Part shown: positions 54,158 to 61,520 of the stretch, in pieces
Numbering within the stretch: position 1 is the stretch's first letter
How the letters are laid out: each line of letters starts with the position of its first letter
Origin: Aquimarina macrocephali JAMB N27
Lineage (GTDB): Bacteria; Bacteroidota; Bacteroidia; Flavobacteriales; Flavobacteriaceae
DNA length: 64,000 bases
Direction: 5' to 3'
Assembly: GCF_000520995.1 (NCBI RefSeq)
Contig: NZ_JACA01000044.1
Coordinates: forward strand, 1 to 64,000
Notes under the pieces: model-generated
What the model saw: the letters and a program-made list of their open reading frames with translations, nothing else
The model's database searches: none
What the model was told of the DNA's origin: nothing
Translations under genes and position numbers: made by a program

Positions 54158-54406
54158 TTACATTCTTTGTTTTAGTCGTTCTTTCATTGCTTCTTTATCA
54201 GAACGATTGATACTAATCACTTTTGGATTTTTTACCAATTTGGTTAATTTCATGTTTTTTGCAGTGTACTTTCTACAAGCTCTACAGTATATCAAATGTA
54301 TGTTTAACTTTACTTTTTCCCAAAAAGTAGCTTCTTTATACTGATTTTTATCACAGAAGTGATTTGCTTCTGAACAATTTACTAATATTCCCTTTTTATT
54401 ACTCAT
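54158..54406 (-). CDS. small Cys/His protein, paralogue B (putative anti-sigma factor)
   Basis: 82 residues from the ATG at 54406, five bases after the sigma stop; a longer frame overlaps the sigma gene and is not needed. NCSEANHFCDKNQYKEATFWEKVKLNIHLIYCRACRKY has Cys/His pairs spaced for zinc (CxxxxxHxC ... CxxC), and the tail KEAMKERLKQRM is helical and charged. Position directly after an ECF sigma gene suggests it binds and inhibits that factor. No membrane helix. Function is inference. Confidence 0.75.
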   Translation of the reverse strand: MSNKKGILVNCSEANHFCDKNQYKEATFWEKVKLNIHLIYCRACRKYTAKNMKLTKLVKNPKVISINRSDKEAMKERLKQRM

Positions 54407-54411
54407 TTTTC

Positions 54412-54966
54412 CTAAAACCAATTTTTTTCTAGACATTCAGCCATAGCTGTACGTGCTCTATGGATGATCACCCATAGGTTAGACGCAGTGATATCAAATT
54501 CATTACAAATAGCTTCAGTATCGAAACCTTGTACTGTTTTTAATTTAAAAATAAGAGCTTGTTTTTGAGGTAATTTCCCCATGCAATCATGTATGGCTAA
54601 CCCCAACTCTTCGTTTTCGATCTCGCCTTCTGCATTACCATCAAAAGGATCCGCAACACGTTCTTCTAACCAGTCACCTTCAGTTTCAGAATCAGAAGTG
54701 TAGTTCATTCTTACTTCTGCTTTACCTTTATTACTATTTATTTTACGATAGTGATCAATGATTTTTCTTTTCAGAATAGAAATAAGCCAAGTACGCTCAC
54801 TTGCTTCACCTTTGAAATTTTTCATGGATTTAAGTCCGGCAAAGAATGTTTCTTGCACTAAATCTTGGGCAATTTCTTTATCATCAACTCTTACAATGGT
54901 ATAGTTAAATAGGTAATCACTGTACTTATCCACCCACGCATTAGGGTCTATGGTATTTGTTGACAT
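54412..54966 (-). CDS. ECF sigma-70 family RNA polymerase sigma factor
   Basis: 184 residues: region 2 LFNYTIVRVDDKEIAQDLVQETFFAGLKSM and SERTWLISILKRKIIDHYRK, region 4 GKLPQKQALIFKLKTVQGFDTEAICNEFDITASNLWVIIHRAR. Between them lies an acidic linker. The ATG at 54966 is chosen: the TTG at 54993 lies within the -7 box TATTTTTG (54998-54991, minus strand). It heads a transcript with two small Cys proteins, an arrangement different from FecI/FecR sets. Regulon unknown. Confidence 0.95.
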   Translation of the reverse strand: MSTNTIDPNAWVDKYSDYLFNYTIVRVDDKEIAQDLVQETFFAGLKSMKNFKGEASERTWLISILKRKIIDHYRKINSNKGKAEVRMNYTSDSETEGDWLEERVADPFDGNAEGEIENEELGLAIHDCMGKLPQKQALIFKLKTVQGFDTEAICNEFDITASNLWVIIHRARTAMAECLEKNWF

Positions 54967-55065
54967 TATATTTCCTGTTGTTATATTCTCCAAAAATAGG
55001 ATAAAAAGTTGAATCCTATATATGCTTTAACGAATCAGTACTTTGTGCCTATTAATATTGAATCC

Positions 55066-55551
55066 TTATAAATAGCTTTTATGAACCGATTTTACTGTGT
55101 TTTTGGATTCTAAATGCAATTTTATAGATTGATTACGAGTGGTAAGAAATTGGGTAAGATGCTTTTTTAGGATTAGATGATCAAAAAAAACGCCTAAAAC
55201 ACCGTAGGGGGTTTCGTATTTGAGTATATCGATCATTTCTGTACCTGCTGGTGTTTTATGAAAAACATGCTGGTGCTTAAAAGTTTTAAAACATCCTTTG
55301 ATCATTTTATCGGTAAAGTTGTTTGGATAATCATACGCTGTAATTATACTTTTGTGAATGAGATAAATTCCAAAATGCCGTCCTCTCCAGGTAACGGTTT
55401 CTCCTAATTCGATTAACCCCGAAGTTCTTCCTGCTATGGCTTTTTCTTTTGTTTTTTCTGCAGATATTGTGTGAAAGTCAATGCTTCTAGCTAAATCAAA
55501 TACTTTTTTGACAGGAGTTTTTATTTGAGTTGTTAGTCGAATGATTGTCAT
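55066..55551 (-). CDS. SRPBCC family protein
   Basis: 161 residues, START-like hydrophobic-pocket fold: RLTTQIKTPVKKVFDLARSIDFH, ELGETVTWRGRHFGIYLIHKS, HVFHKTPAGTEMIDILKYETPYGVLG. Last gene of the operon controlled by the GbsR-like regulator, six bases after the epimerase gene. TIGR01777/SRPBCC pairs recur across bacteria, often near photolyase genes; the ligand is unknown. Confidence 0.9.
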   Translation of the reverse strand: MTIIRLTTQIKTPVKKVFDLARSIDFHTISAEKTKEKAIAGRTSGLIELGETVTWRGRHFGIYLIHKSIITAYDYPNNFTDKMIKGCFKTFKHQHVFHKTPAGTEMIDILKYETPYGVLGVFFDHLILKKHLTQFLTTRNQSIKLHLESKNTVKSVHKSYL

Positions 55552-55557
55552 AATTTT

Positions 55558-56466
55558 CTAAATAAGAGTAATTAACGCTGGTTTAATATCGGGATACAAG
55601 AACCGAAATCCATTATGTATAAGTTTTGAAGGAATTACATTTCTGCTCTTGAGTATAAGTTCGGTTTCTGTTTTAATAATTCTTGCTCCAAATTCTAGTA
55701 TAGGTTTTGAAATAGGAATTCCGAAGGGAATTTTTGCAACCCTTCTAAGTGTTTTCATAAAGGTTGAATTGGTTACTGGTTTAGGAGAAACAATATTTAC
55801 CACACCTTCAATGCTAGGAGTATTTATAATAAATTCTATACTTCTTGCAAAATCTAGCTCATGTATCCAACTTAATTTTTGATTTCCGTAGCCTTGTTTT
55901 CCTCCCAATCCGATTTTGGTTAAATTAAGAATTGATGGCAAAGCTCCTCCTTTTTTACCTAGGACTATAGAGGTTCTTAATGCAATTTTTCTGGTTTTAG
56001 GAGTTTGTTGGCTAAAAAATGTTTTTTCCCATGATGTAGCGACATCAACAGAAAAACCAGTTCCTATTTCTCCATCAATTTCATCCATTTCTTTATCTAA
56101 AGAATGTCTATAGATGGTTGCGGTTGATGAATTTAGCCAGATTCTGGGAGGGTTTTTGCATTTACTTATGACTTCTCCCAAAATAGCTGTAGAGGTTACT
56201 CTTGAATTTAGAATACGATCTTTATTCTTTTGGGTGTATCTACAATCTACTGACTTGCCTGCTAAATTGATTACTATTTCTGCATTCTCTAGTTCATGTG
56301 TCCAATCTCCAGAGGTTTTTGCGTTCCAATGAATAAATTGAACATTATTTTCTATTCTACTTTTTCCACGGGTTAGAATTGTAATAGATTCTGCTTTCGT
56401 TTTAAAATATGCTATGAGTACTTTTCCAAGAAAACCTGTTCCTGCTGCTATGACTATTTTTTTCAT
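55558..56466 (-). CDS. TIGR01777 family epimerase-like protein
   Basis: 302 residues, extended SDR fold. Nucleotide motif IAAGTGFLGKVLIAYF, then INLAGKSVDCRYTQKNKDRILNSRV, NSSTATIYRHS, TSWEKTFF, RTSIVLGKKGGALP and the C-terminal domain PFGIPISKPILEFGARII. Related to YfcH/SulA-like proteins; no substrate known. The normal active-site Tyr/Lys is in the TIYRHS-type segment. Thirteen bases after the methyltransferase gene, six before the SRPBCC gene. Confidence 0.92.
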   Translation of the reverse strand: MKKIVIAAGTGFLGKVLIAYFKTKAESITILTRGKSRIENNVQFIHWNAKTSGDWTHELENAEIVINLAGKSVDCRYTQKNKDRILNSRVTSTAILGEVISKCKNPPRIWLNSSTATIYRHSLDKEMDEIDGEIGTGFSVDVATSWEKTFFSQQTPKTRKIALRTSIVLGKKGGALPSILNLTKIGLGGKQGYGNQKLSWIHELDFARSIEFIINTPSIEGVVNIVSPKPVTNSTFMKTLRRVAKIPFGIPISKPILEFGARIIKTETELILKSRNVIPSKLIHNGFRFLYPDIKPALITLI

Positions 56467-56479
56467 ATGTTTTCTAATT

Positions 56480-57361
56480 TTATTTTTCTGCAGTGATTAA
56501 ATAATATCCAAAACTTTTGGTATGCAGACCAGAAAGTAGTGCAAATAGTGATCCTTTTAGGTTTTTCCAACTTTGTGGTTTTAGAGTTTCTTTTCTAAAT
56601 AGTTTTTTTAACATAAACCCTGTAATTGCAAAAGGAACATGAAGAACAGAAGGCGCAACTCTAAATGATACATCCTCGACACTTACATTCTTAAAACCTA
56701 TATGTTTTAAAGTCTGTTTTACTTTTTTAATACTTCCTAAACCTTCTAGACTCCATCCTTTGCAAAGTTGTTCATAGCAATAATTACTACCTATACATAA
56801 TTGTTCTTCATCTTTTTTTAAGAACGCATCGGCAATCACTAGTTTAGAATTTGGTTTTAATATTCTATATGCTTCCTGTAAAGCCTCTTTACTATGCCCA
56901 GAATGACAGAAACTCTCTATAGCATAAGCTCCATCTACACTGCTAGTTTTAAAAGATGTATGACAATAGTTTTCTTCTAAAATTACCCCATTCTTATGTT
57001 GTAATCTTTTATTTCCTTCTCTAACCTGAAAAGAAGAAAGTGTTACACCAATAATATGTAGTAGAGGATACTTTCTTAATCCATACTGTATAGCGCCACC
57101 AATACCACATCCCAGATCTGCTACAAGTGAATTTTGTTTAGGAGCTTGTAAGCGATCAAAAACCTGCTGATTCATTTCGTTAAGCATTGAATCTCTTTTC
57201 AGGATATTGGTTTTAAAGGGAATATAGTATCCAAAATGCATATTGAAATCGGTACTCCAGAACTCATAATCTTCTGTTGCTTCATCATAAAACCTGATTA
57301 TTTTTTCTTTTGTAGCAGATTTTTTAAGCTTTAGTTTATGTAATATGGTAAGTGTACTCAT
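56480..57361 (-). CDS. class I SAM methyltransferase
   Basis: 293 residues. N-terminal helices with YDEATEDYEFWSTDFNMHFGYY, motif I LVADLGCGIGGAIQYGLRKYP, motif II region YAIESFCHSGHSKEALQEAYRILKPNSKLVIADAF, and a C-terminal lid with FAITGFMLKKLF. The layout resembles cyclopropane-synthase and sterol/tocopherol C-methyltransferases, which act on lipids. Fifteen bases after the membrane protein gene. A lipid substrate is inference. Confidence 0.9.
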   Translation of the reverse strand: MSTLTILHKLKLKKSATKEKIIRFYDEATEDYEFWSTDFNMHFGYYIPFKTNILKRDSMLNEMNQQVFDRLQAPKQNSLVADLGCGIGGAIQYGLRKYPLLHIIGVTLSSFQVREGNKRLQHKNGVILEENYCHTSFKTSSVDGAYAIESFCHSGHSKEALQEAYRILKPNSKLVIADAFLKKDEEQLCIGSNYCYEQLCKGWSLEGLGSIKKVKQTLKHIGFKNVSVEDVSFRVAPSVLHVPFAITGFMLKKLFRKETLKPQSWKNLKGSLFALLSGLHTKSFGYYLITAEK

Positions 57362-57376
57362 GATGATATAGTTTTA

Positions 57377-57817
57377 TTAAAGGTTAAAAAAACCAATACA
57401 GTTATAGATTAACAATGAGGTATAAACAGTAGCAAAAAGTACAAATAGGCAATTCATAAAATAGCTACCTATTTTAAATATCTTTTTTTTCGGAATTTCA
57501 TACATAGGATAATATGCTATTTGAGTTGCAACTTTACCAACCCAATATGCTGCTATTAATCCAGTTAAAGCAATCGCTAATTCAGATTGCCCTTTAAGAT
57601 GGGAGGGAAGTAGGATTGCTATCAACCCAAAAGAAAAATTAAGACCTTGAATGTACCTTCCGTAAGTTTTTGCAATTTCTTGATTAAGTGGTTTTAATTG
57701 TTTTACATCGGTATACCAATCAAATACTTTATGTCTTATGTATGGATATATTAATGCAGTGAATATTTGACCAATACCACCTATAATAATTAACCAGTTC
57801 GGGATACTAAATTTCAT
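57377..57817 (-). CDS. four-helix membrane protein heading the GbsR-linked operon
   Basis: 146 residues with four hydrophobic helices (about 8-26, 50-70, 80-100, 115-140), short polar loops and no known catalytic motif. First gene after the operator at 57834-57855, followed closely by methyltransferase, epimerase and SRPBCC genes. It may be a membrane partner of the lipid-modifying enzymes; the family is unrecognised. Confidence 0.72.
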   Translation of the reverse strand: MKFSIPNWLIIIGGIGQIFTALIYPYIRHKVFDWYTDVKQLKPLNQEIAKTYGRYIQGLNFSFGLIAILLPSHLKGQSELAIALTGLIAAYWVGKVATQIAYYPMYEIPKKKIFKIGSYFMNCLFVLFATVYTSLLIYNCIGFFNL

Positions 57818-57833
57818 ATTTCTATAATTTTAA

Positions 57834-57855
57834 AGTTTCAGAAAAAATTGAAACT
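57834..57855. promoter_or_regulatory. operator AGTTTCA-N8-TGAAACT before the operon
   Basis: Perfect 7-base arms, 17 bases upstream of the membrane-protein start. Same core (TTTCA-N8-TGAAA) as the site in front of the gbsR-like gene at 58436-58455. Confidence 0.75.
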
Positions 57856-57865
57856 AACATTGAAA

Positions 57866-57888
57866 ATAAAAAGGAGATATTCTCCTTT
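57866..57888 (-). terminator. terminator after the GbsR-like gene
   Basis: AAAGGAGA (57870-57877) pairs with TCTCCTTT (57881-57888); minus-strand T-tract follows. It separates the regulator transcript from the four-gene operon. Confidence 0.75.
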
Positions 57889-57905
57889 CTTTTGGGTGCT
57901 GTTTT

Positions 57906-58409
57906 TTATTTAATAAGTTTTACCAATGCCTTTGTGATCCAGTTATGATCCTGACCAATAACTCTGTTCATTAAAATATCTAATGTATCCGCCATTTCAT
58001 GTAATGCTTTGGTTTGCTTTATTAATTCTTTGGTTTTTGCAGTTCCATCTTCATCGATGTTCGAAACATCTTTTAAGATTTTAATAGTTGGTTGCAACTC
58101 TCTTCTACTTCTTTCTTTGGCGATTTGCCTTGCCAGCTCTTGTACATCCTTTTCTGAGGTGAAATATTCTTTTCGTTCTCCCATTTTATTTTCTTTATAT
58201 ACAATACCCCAATCCATCAATTGGCGTAAGTTCATACTGGTATTTCCTCTGGAGATTTGTAATTGCTCCATGATATCCTCCATAGAAAGAGGTTCTGGAG
58301 ATATTAATAATAAGGCATGGATCTGTGCCATAGCTTTATTGATACCCCATAAGGTTCCTAAAGATCCCCAGGTAGAAATAAACTTATTTTTTGCTTCATC
58401 GTAATTCAT
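57906..58409 (-). CDS. GbsR/MarR-type transcriptional regulator
   Basis: 167 residues. Winged helix: LLISPEPLSMEDIMEQLQISRGNTSMNLRQLMDWGIVYKENKMGERKEYFTSEKDV at about 33-88, with a long C-terminal helical part including KTKELIKQTKALHEMADTL. The GNTSMNLRQL recognition helix is the GbsR/MmpX-type pattern. Promoter boxes put transcription start at about the start codon, so the message is probably leaderless. Binding sites lie over its own promoter and before the neighbouring operon. Confidence 0.92.
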   Translation of the reverse strand: MNYDEAKNKFISTWGSLGTLWGINKAMAQIHALLLISPEPLSMEDIMEQLQISRGNTSMNLRQLMDWGIVYKENKMGERKEYFTSEKDVQELARQIAKERSRRELQPTIKILKDVSNIDEDGTAKTKELIKQTKALHEMADTLDILMNRVIGQDHNWITKALVKLIK

Positions 58410-58413
58410 GTTA

Positions 58414-58455
58414 CAAATATATGAAAAATTTCAAACTTTCAAAAAATATTGAAAG
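58414..58455 (-). promoter_or_regulatory. gbsR-like promoter and operator
   Basis: Minus strand: TTG (58442-58440), 18-base spacer, -7 box TATATTTG (58421-58414). The operator CTTTCA-N8-TGAAAG (58436-58455) covers the -33 region, which would allow autorepression. Confidence 0.75.
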
Positions 58456-59056
58456 ATTAATAATGTATTTTGAAAATGACCAATAATCCGAGTTAGCTGT
58501 ATTTTAATATGATTTATTGTATGTGATATACTTAATTAGGGTGTACTAAATTGTGTTTTAGGACATCTTTTTATTGATTTAGGACATGCATATATTGTCT
58601 TGACAAGACTTTTTTGATAGTTTAGTTGGCTTAAATACACAAAAATCAACTTATGAAACTCAATAACTTACTTAGGGACATTTGTAATGCGACCCGGGAT
58701 TCTTCCCGATCTTTACAATTGATCTATAACATCGCTTCACAAAAAGGACTTGGTTACTACAAGGGGTAAGATGTAAATTTTGGAATCACCTTAATTTAGG
58801 GTAAAGTACGTATCTAATAATTTGGTAGAAACAAATTTCTTTTTGTTGTTACTATAATCCATCAGAATGAGTGAAAGATCTCAAGTTTTATGGATGATAA
58901 TTAATAAAACGTATTCACCTTTTATCTTCTTTATAATTGATGGATTATTACGGATTTACCTTGATTATTCTATGATAAAACGTCTTTTGTTCGACCTTGA
59001 TATTATGTACTTTAGCTAAACAAACACAAATACAAACTCAACAAATTAAACTAACG
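58456..59056. other. 600-base gap with direct repeats and a GC-rich patch
   Basis: TTTAGGACAT occurs twice, at 58557-58566 and 58578-58587, exactly 21 bases apart, followed by the palindrome GTCTTG-A-CAAGAC (58598-58610). A 40-codon ORF at 58653-58775 (starts MKLNNLLRDIC) includes a GC-rich patch at about 58690-58710 (GCGACCCGGGATTCTTCCCG) with codons unlike the neighbours. It may be a small peptide, an RNA or foreign sequence. Nothing clear was seen from 58776 to 59056. Confidence 0.45.
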
Positions 59057-61441
59057 ATGAGAAAACTAAATCTATTTATTTTGGCGGTATCGCTAAGTGT
59101 ATTGACATCATGTTTATACGCGCAGGAGCGATCAAAAATGTTTTATGCAACCATGGATGCTCATGATGCATTAAAACTAAAAGAAAATCACCCAAATGAT
59201 GTTAAAATCATTAAATCTGTTAATGAGTATAGTGCAGTAATGCTAAATGCACATTCGGCAGAAGAATTGCATCACACCGGGTTAAGACATGGACCAGGAT
59301 ATTTTTATGAGACTTCAGAAAAAGCTGCTATAGAAGCAATAGTAAAAGCTAATTCAATTCAAAAATCAAAAAATAGTTCCTTAGCAAAAGCAGCAGTCGC
59401 TTTTGAGATTACCCAGAATCAATTGGTAAATCAAAGTTTGGGGCTGGTAAATAACTCTAATATTGATAGACAAATTAAAGAGCTTGAGAATTATGGTACT
59501 CGTTTCCATACTAAAGCTAGCGCAAAAAGAGCTTCTACAGATTTAAAAGCAAAATGGGAAGGACTTGCTGGTAGTCGTAGTGATGTATCTGTTAGGCTTG
59601 TAAATCATTCTGGGACCTCTATGCCATCTGTTATTATGACTATTACCGGTACAGAAAAACCAAATGAGTATGTGGTTTTAGGAGGGCATTTAGATTCGAC
59701 ATCGCCACGAAATCAGAGTGATGCTCCGGGAGCAGACGATAATGCTTCTGGTATTGCAACAATTACAGAAGTTGCCAGAGTATTGTTTAGTATGAATTAC
59801 AAACCAAAAAGAACAGTTGAATTTATGGCATTTGCCGCAGAAGAAATCGGTTTGGTAGGGTCTAAAGAAATCGCGAGAGATTATAAAAATCGTAATGTGA
59901 ATATAGTGAGCTATATGCAATTGGATATGACGAACTATAAAGGTTCTACACAGGATGTCTTTATTACAACAGATTCATACAATAGTACTTCTTTAAATAA
60001 TTTCTTAAAGAAATTAATGGATCACTATAATGCTTCAGGAACACATAAAATTACGTATAGCAATTCTGCATGTAACTATGGATGTTCTGATCACCATAGC
60101 TTTGCACAACAGGGATATGAAACAGCATTCCCTATAGAAGCAAAATTTAGTGAGAGTAACCCTAAGATTCATACTTCTGGAGATACATCATCTAATTTTC
60201 CTACGGCAAATGCAACTCATGCAGCCAAATTTGCAAAATTAGCTCTAGAGTATCTTATAGAGATTTCTAATGCAGGTTCTGGTGGTAATCCTCCAACAGG
60301 ATATTGTGCTTCTAATGGGCAAAAAACATCAGATGAATATATTGGTAAAGTTGCTCTAGGAACAATAAATAAAACCTCTACTGCAGGAAGCGGAGGGTAT
60401 AGTGATTTTACAGCAGAAACGACCAACCTTTCTAAAGGAACATCACATACCATTACGGTTACACCAAAATGGTCAGGAACTAGTTATAATGAAGGATATG
60501 CTGTGTGGATTGATTATAACCAGGATAAAGATTTTGCTGATTCTGGTGAATTAGTTTGGAGTAAAGCAGCTTCAAAAACAACACCAGTGAGTGGTAGTTT
60601 TACAGTGCCAGCAGGAGCAAAAAATGGAAGCACAAGAATGAGAGTTTCTATGAAATATAATGCAATCCCTACAGCTTGTGAATCTTTTGAATATGGAGAG
60701 GTAGAGGACTATACAGTTGTTATCGGGGGATCCACTGGAGGAGATGCTCAGGCACCTTCTACTCCAGCAGGATTAGCATCGTCAAATGTAGCCCAAACTA
60801 CACTAACTTTATCATGGACATCTTCTACAGATAATGTTGGAGTGACTGGATATGATGTGTATAAAGGAAATACGGTTGAAACTTCTGTTTCTGGAACCAC
60901 AGCTAATATCACTGGATTAACAGCTAGTACTGCCTATACATTTAGTGTAAAAGCAAAAGATGCTGCTGGTAATGTATCTGCTGCAAGTAATGTGATAAAT
61001 GTAACTACCACAGGAGGAAGCAGTGATCCTTGTGCTGGTGTTGCGCCATATAACTCTTCTACAAATTACCAACCTGGAGATCGAGTAACGTATCAAGGTA
61101 ATCTTTATGAAAGAACCAATAATAATGGTTGGAATCATATTGGGCCTTGTGGAGCTCTTTTTGCAAGAAGTTCTGCTGTCGATTTATTATCTGATGATAG
61201 CTTGTCTTTTGATTTTTACCCTAATCCTGTAACAGAAGGTCATATAGAGCTTACTGTTAATAATGAATTATGGAAATCAGGAAGTGTGTTGGTTGTAGAT
61301 GTAAAAGGAAATATCGTACAAGAGGTGAAGCTTAAAAGTAAAGCTACTCAAATCAATACCTCAAAATTTTCTTCTGGAGTATACTTTTTGACACTTTTTA
61401 ATGGATCAAAAAGTGCTACAAAGCAGATGATTATAAAATAG
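59057..61441 (+). CDS. T9SS-exported M28 aminopeptidase with GEVED, FN3, carbohydrate-binding and sorting domains
   Basis: Secreted zinc aminopeptidase of about 794 residues. Start at ATG 59057 (MRKLNLFILAVSLSVL signal, ending CLYAQ); an upstream frame from 58997 is not signal-like. Propeptide to about 150, M28 domain about 160-415 (GGHLDS, GADDNASG, AAEEIGLVGS, LDMTNY, SDHHSF), GEVED domain about 435-575 (VWIDYNQDKDFADSGELVW, EYGEVEDYTV), fibronectin III about 585-670, a CBM5/12-like module about 680-715 (NYQPGDRVTYQGNLYERTNN), and a type A sorting domain (FDFYPNPVTEGHIELTV ... QMIIK). It uses the secretion system of gldJ and porV. A strong terminator follows. Confidence 0.93.
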   Translation: MRKLNLFILAVSLSVLTSCLYAQERSKMFYATMDAHDALKLKENHPNDVKIIKSVNEYSAVMLNAHSAEELHHTGLRHGPGYFYETSEKAAIEAIVKANSIQKSKNSSLAKAAVAFEITQNQLVNQSLGLVNNSNIDRQIKELENYGTRFHTKASAKRASTDLKAKWEGLAGSRSDVSVRLVNHSGTSMPSVIMTITGTEKPNEYVVLGGHLDSTSPRNQSDAPGADDNASGIATITEVARVLFSMNYKPKRTVEFMAFAAEEIGLVGSKEIARDYKNRNVNIVSYMQLDMTNYKGSTQDVFITTDSYNSTSLNNFLKKLMDHYNASGTHKITYSNSACNYGCSDHHSFAQQGYETAFPIEAKFSESNPKIHTSGDTSSNFPTANATHAAKFAKLALEYLIEISNAGSGGNPPTGYCASNGQKTSDEYIGKVALGTINKTSTAGSGGYSDFTAETTNLSKGTSHTITVTPKWSGTSYNEGYAVWIDYNQDKDFADSGELVWSKAASKTTPVSGSFTVPAGAKNGSTRMRVSMKYNAIPTACESFEYGEVEDYTVVIGGSTGGDAQAPSTPAGLASSNVAQTTLTLSWTSSTDNVGVTGYDVYKGNTVETSVSGTTANITGLTASTAYTFSVKAKDAAGNVSAASNVINVTTTGGSSDPCAGVAPYNSSTNYQPGDRVTYQGNLYERTNNNGWNHIGPCGALFARSSAVDLLSDDSLSFDFYPNPVTEGHIELTVNNELWKSGSVLVVDVKGNIVQEVKLKSKATQINTSKFSSGVYFLTLFNGSKSATKQMIIK

Positions 61442-61462
61442 TAATAAAGGTGTATTAAATCT

Positions 61463-61520
61463 TACCATATGAAGTCTGTTGAAGCTAAAAACTTCAACAG
61501 ACTTCATATGGTATTTTTTT
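61463..61520 (+). terminator. very long hairpin terminator
   Basis: Perfect 22-base stem (61463-61484 with 61492-61513), 7-base loop CTAAAAA, then seven T. It lies between the convergent M28 and M3 genes and ends the M28 transcript; it reaches the M3 stop codon. Confidence 0.9.

Noticed and set aside
54967..54993. TTG start for the ECF sigma factor
   Set aside because: The TTG lies within the -7 promoter box; the ATG at 54966 gives the usual length.
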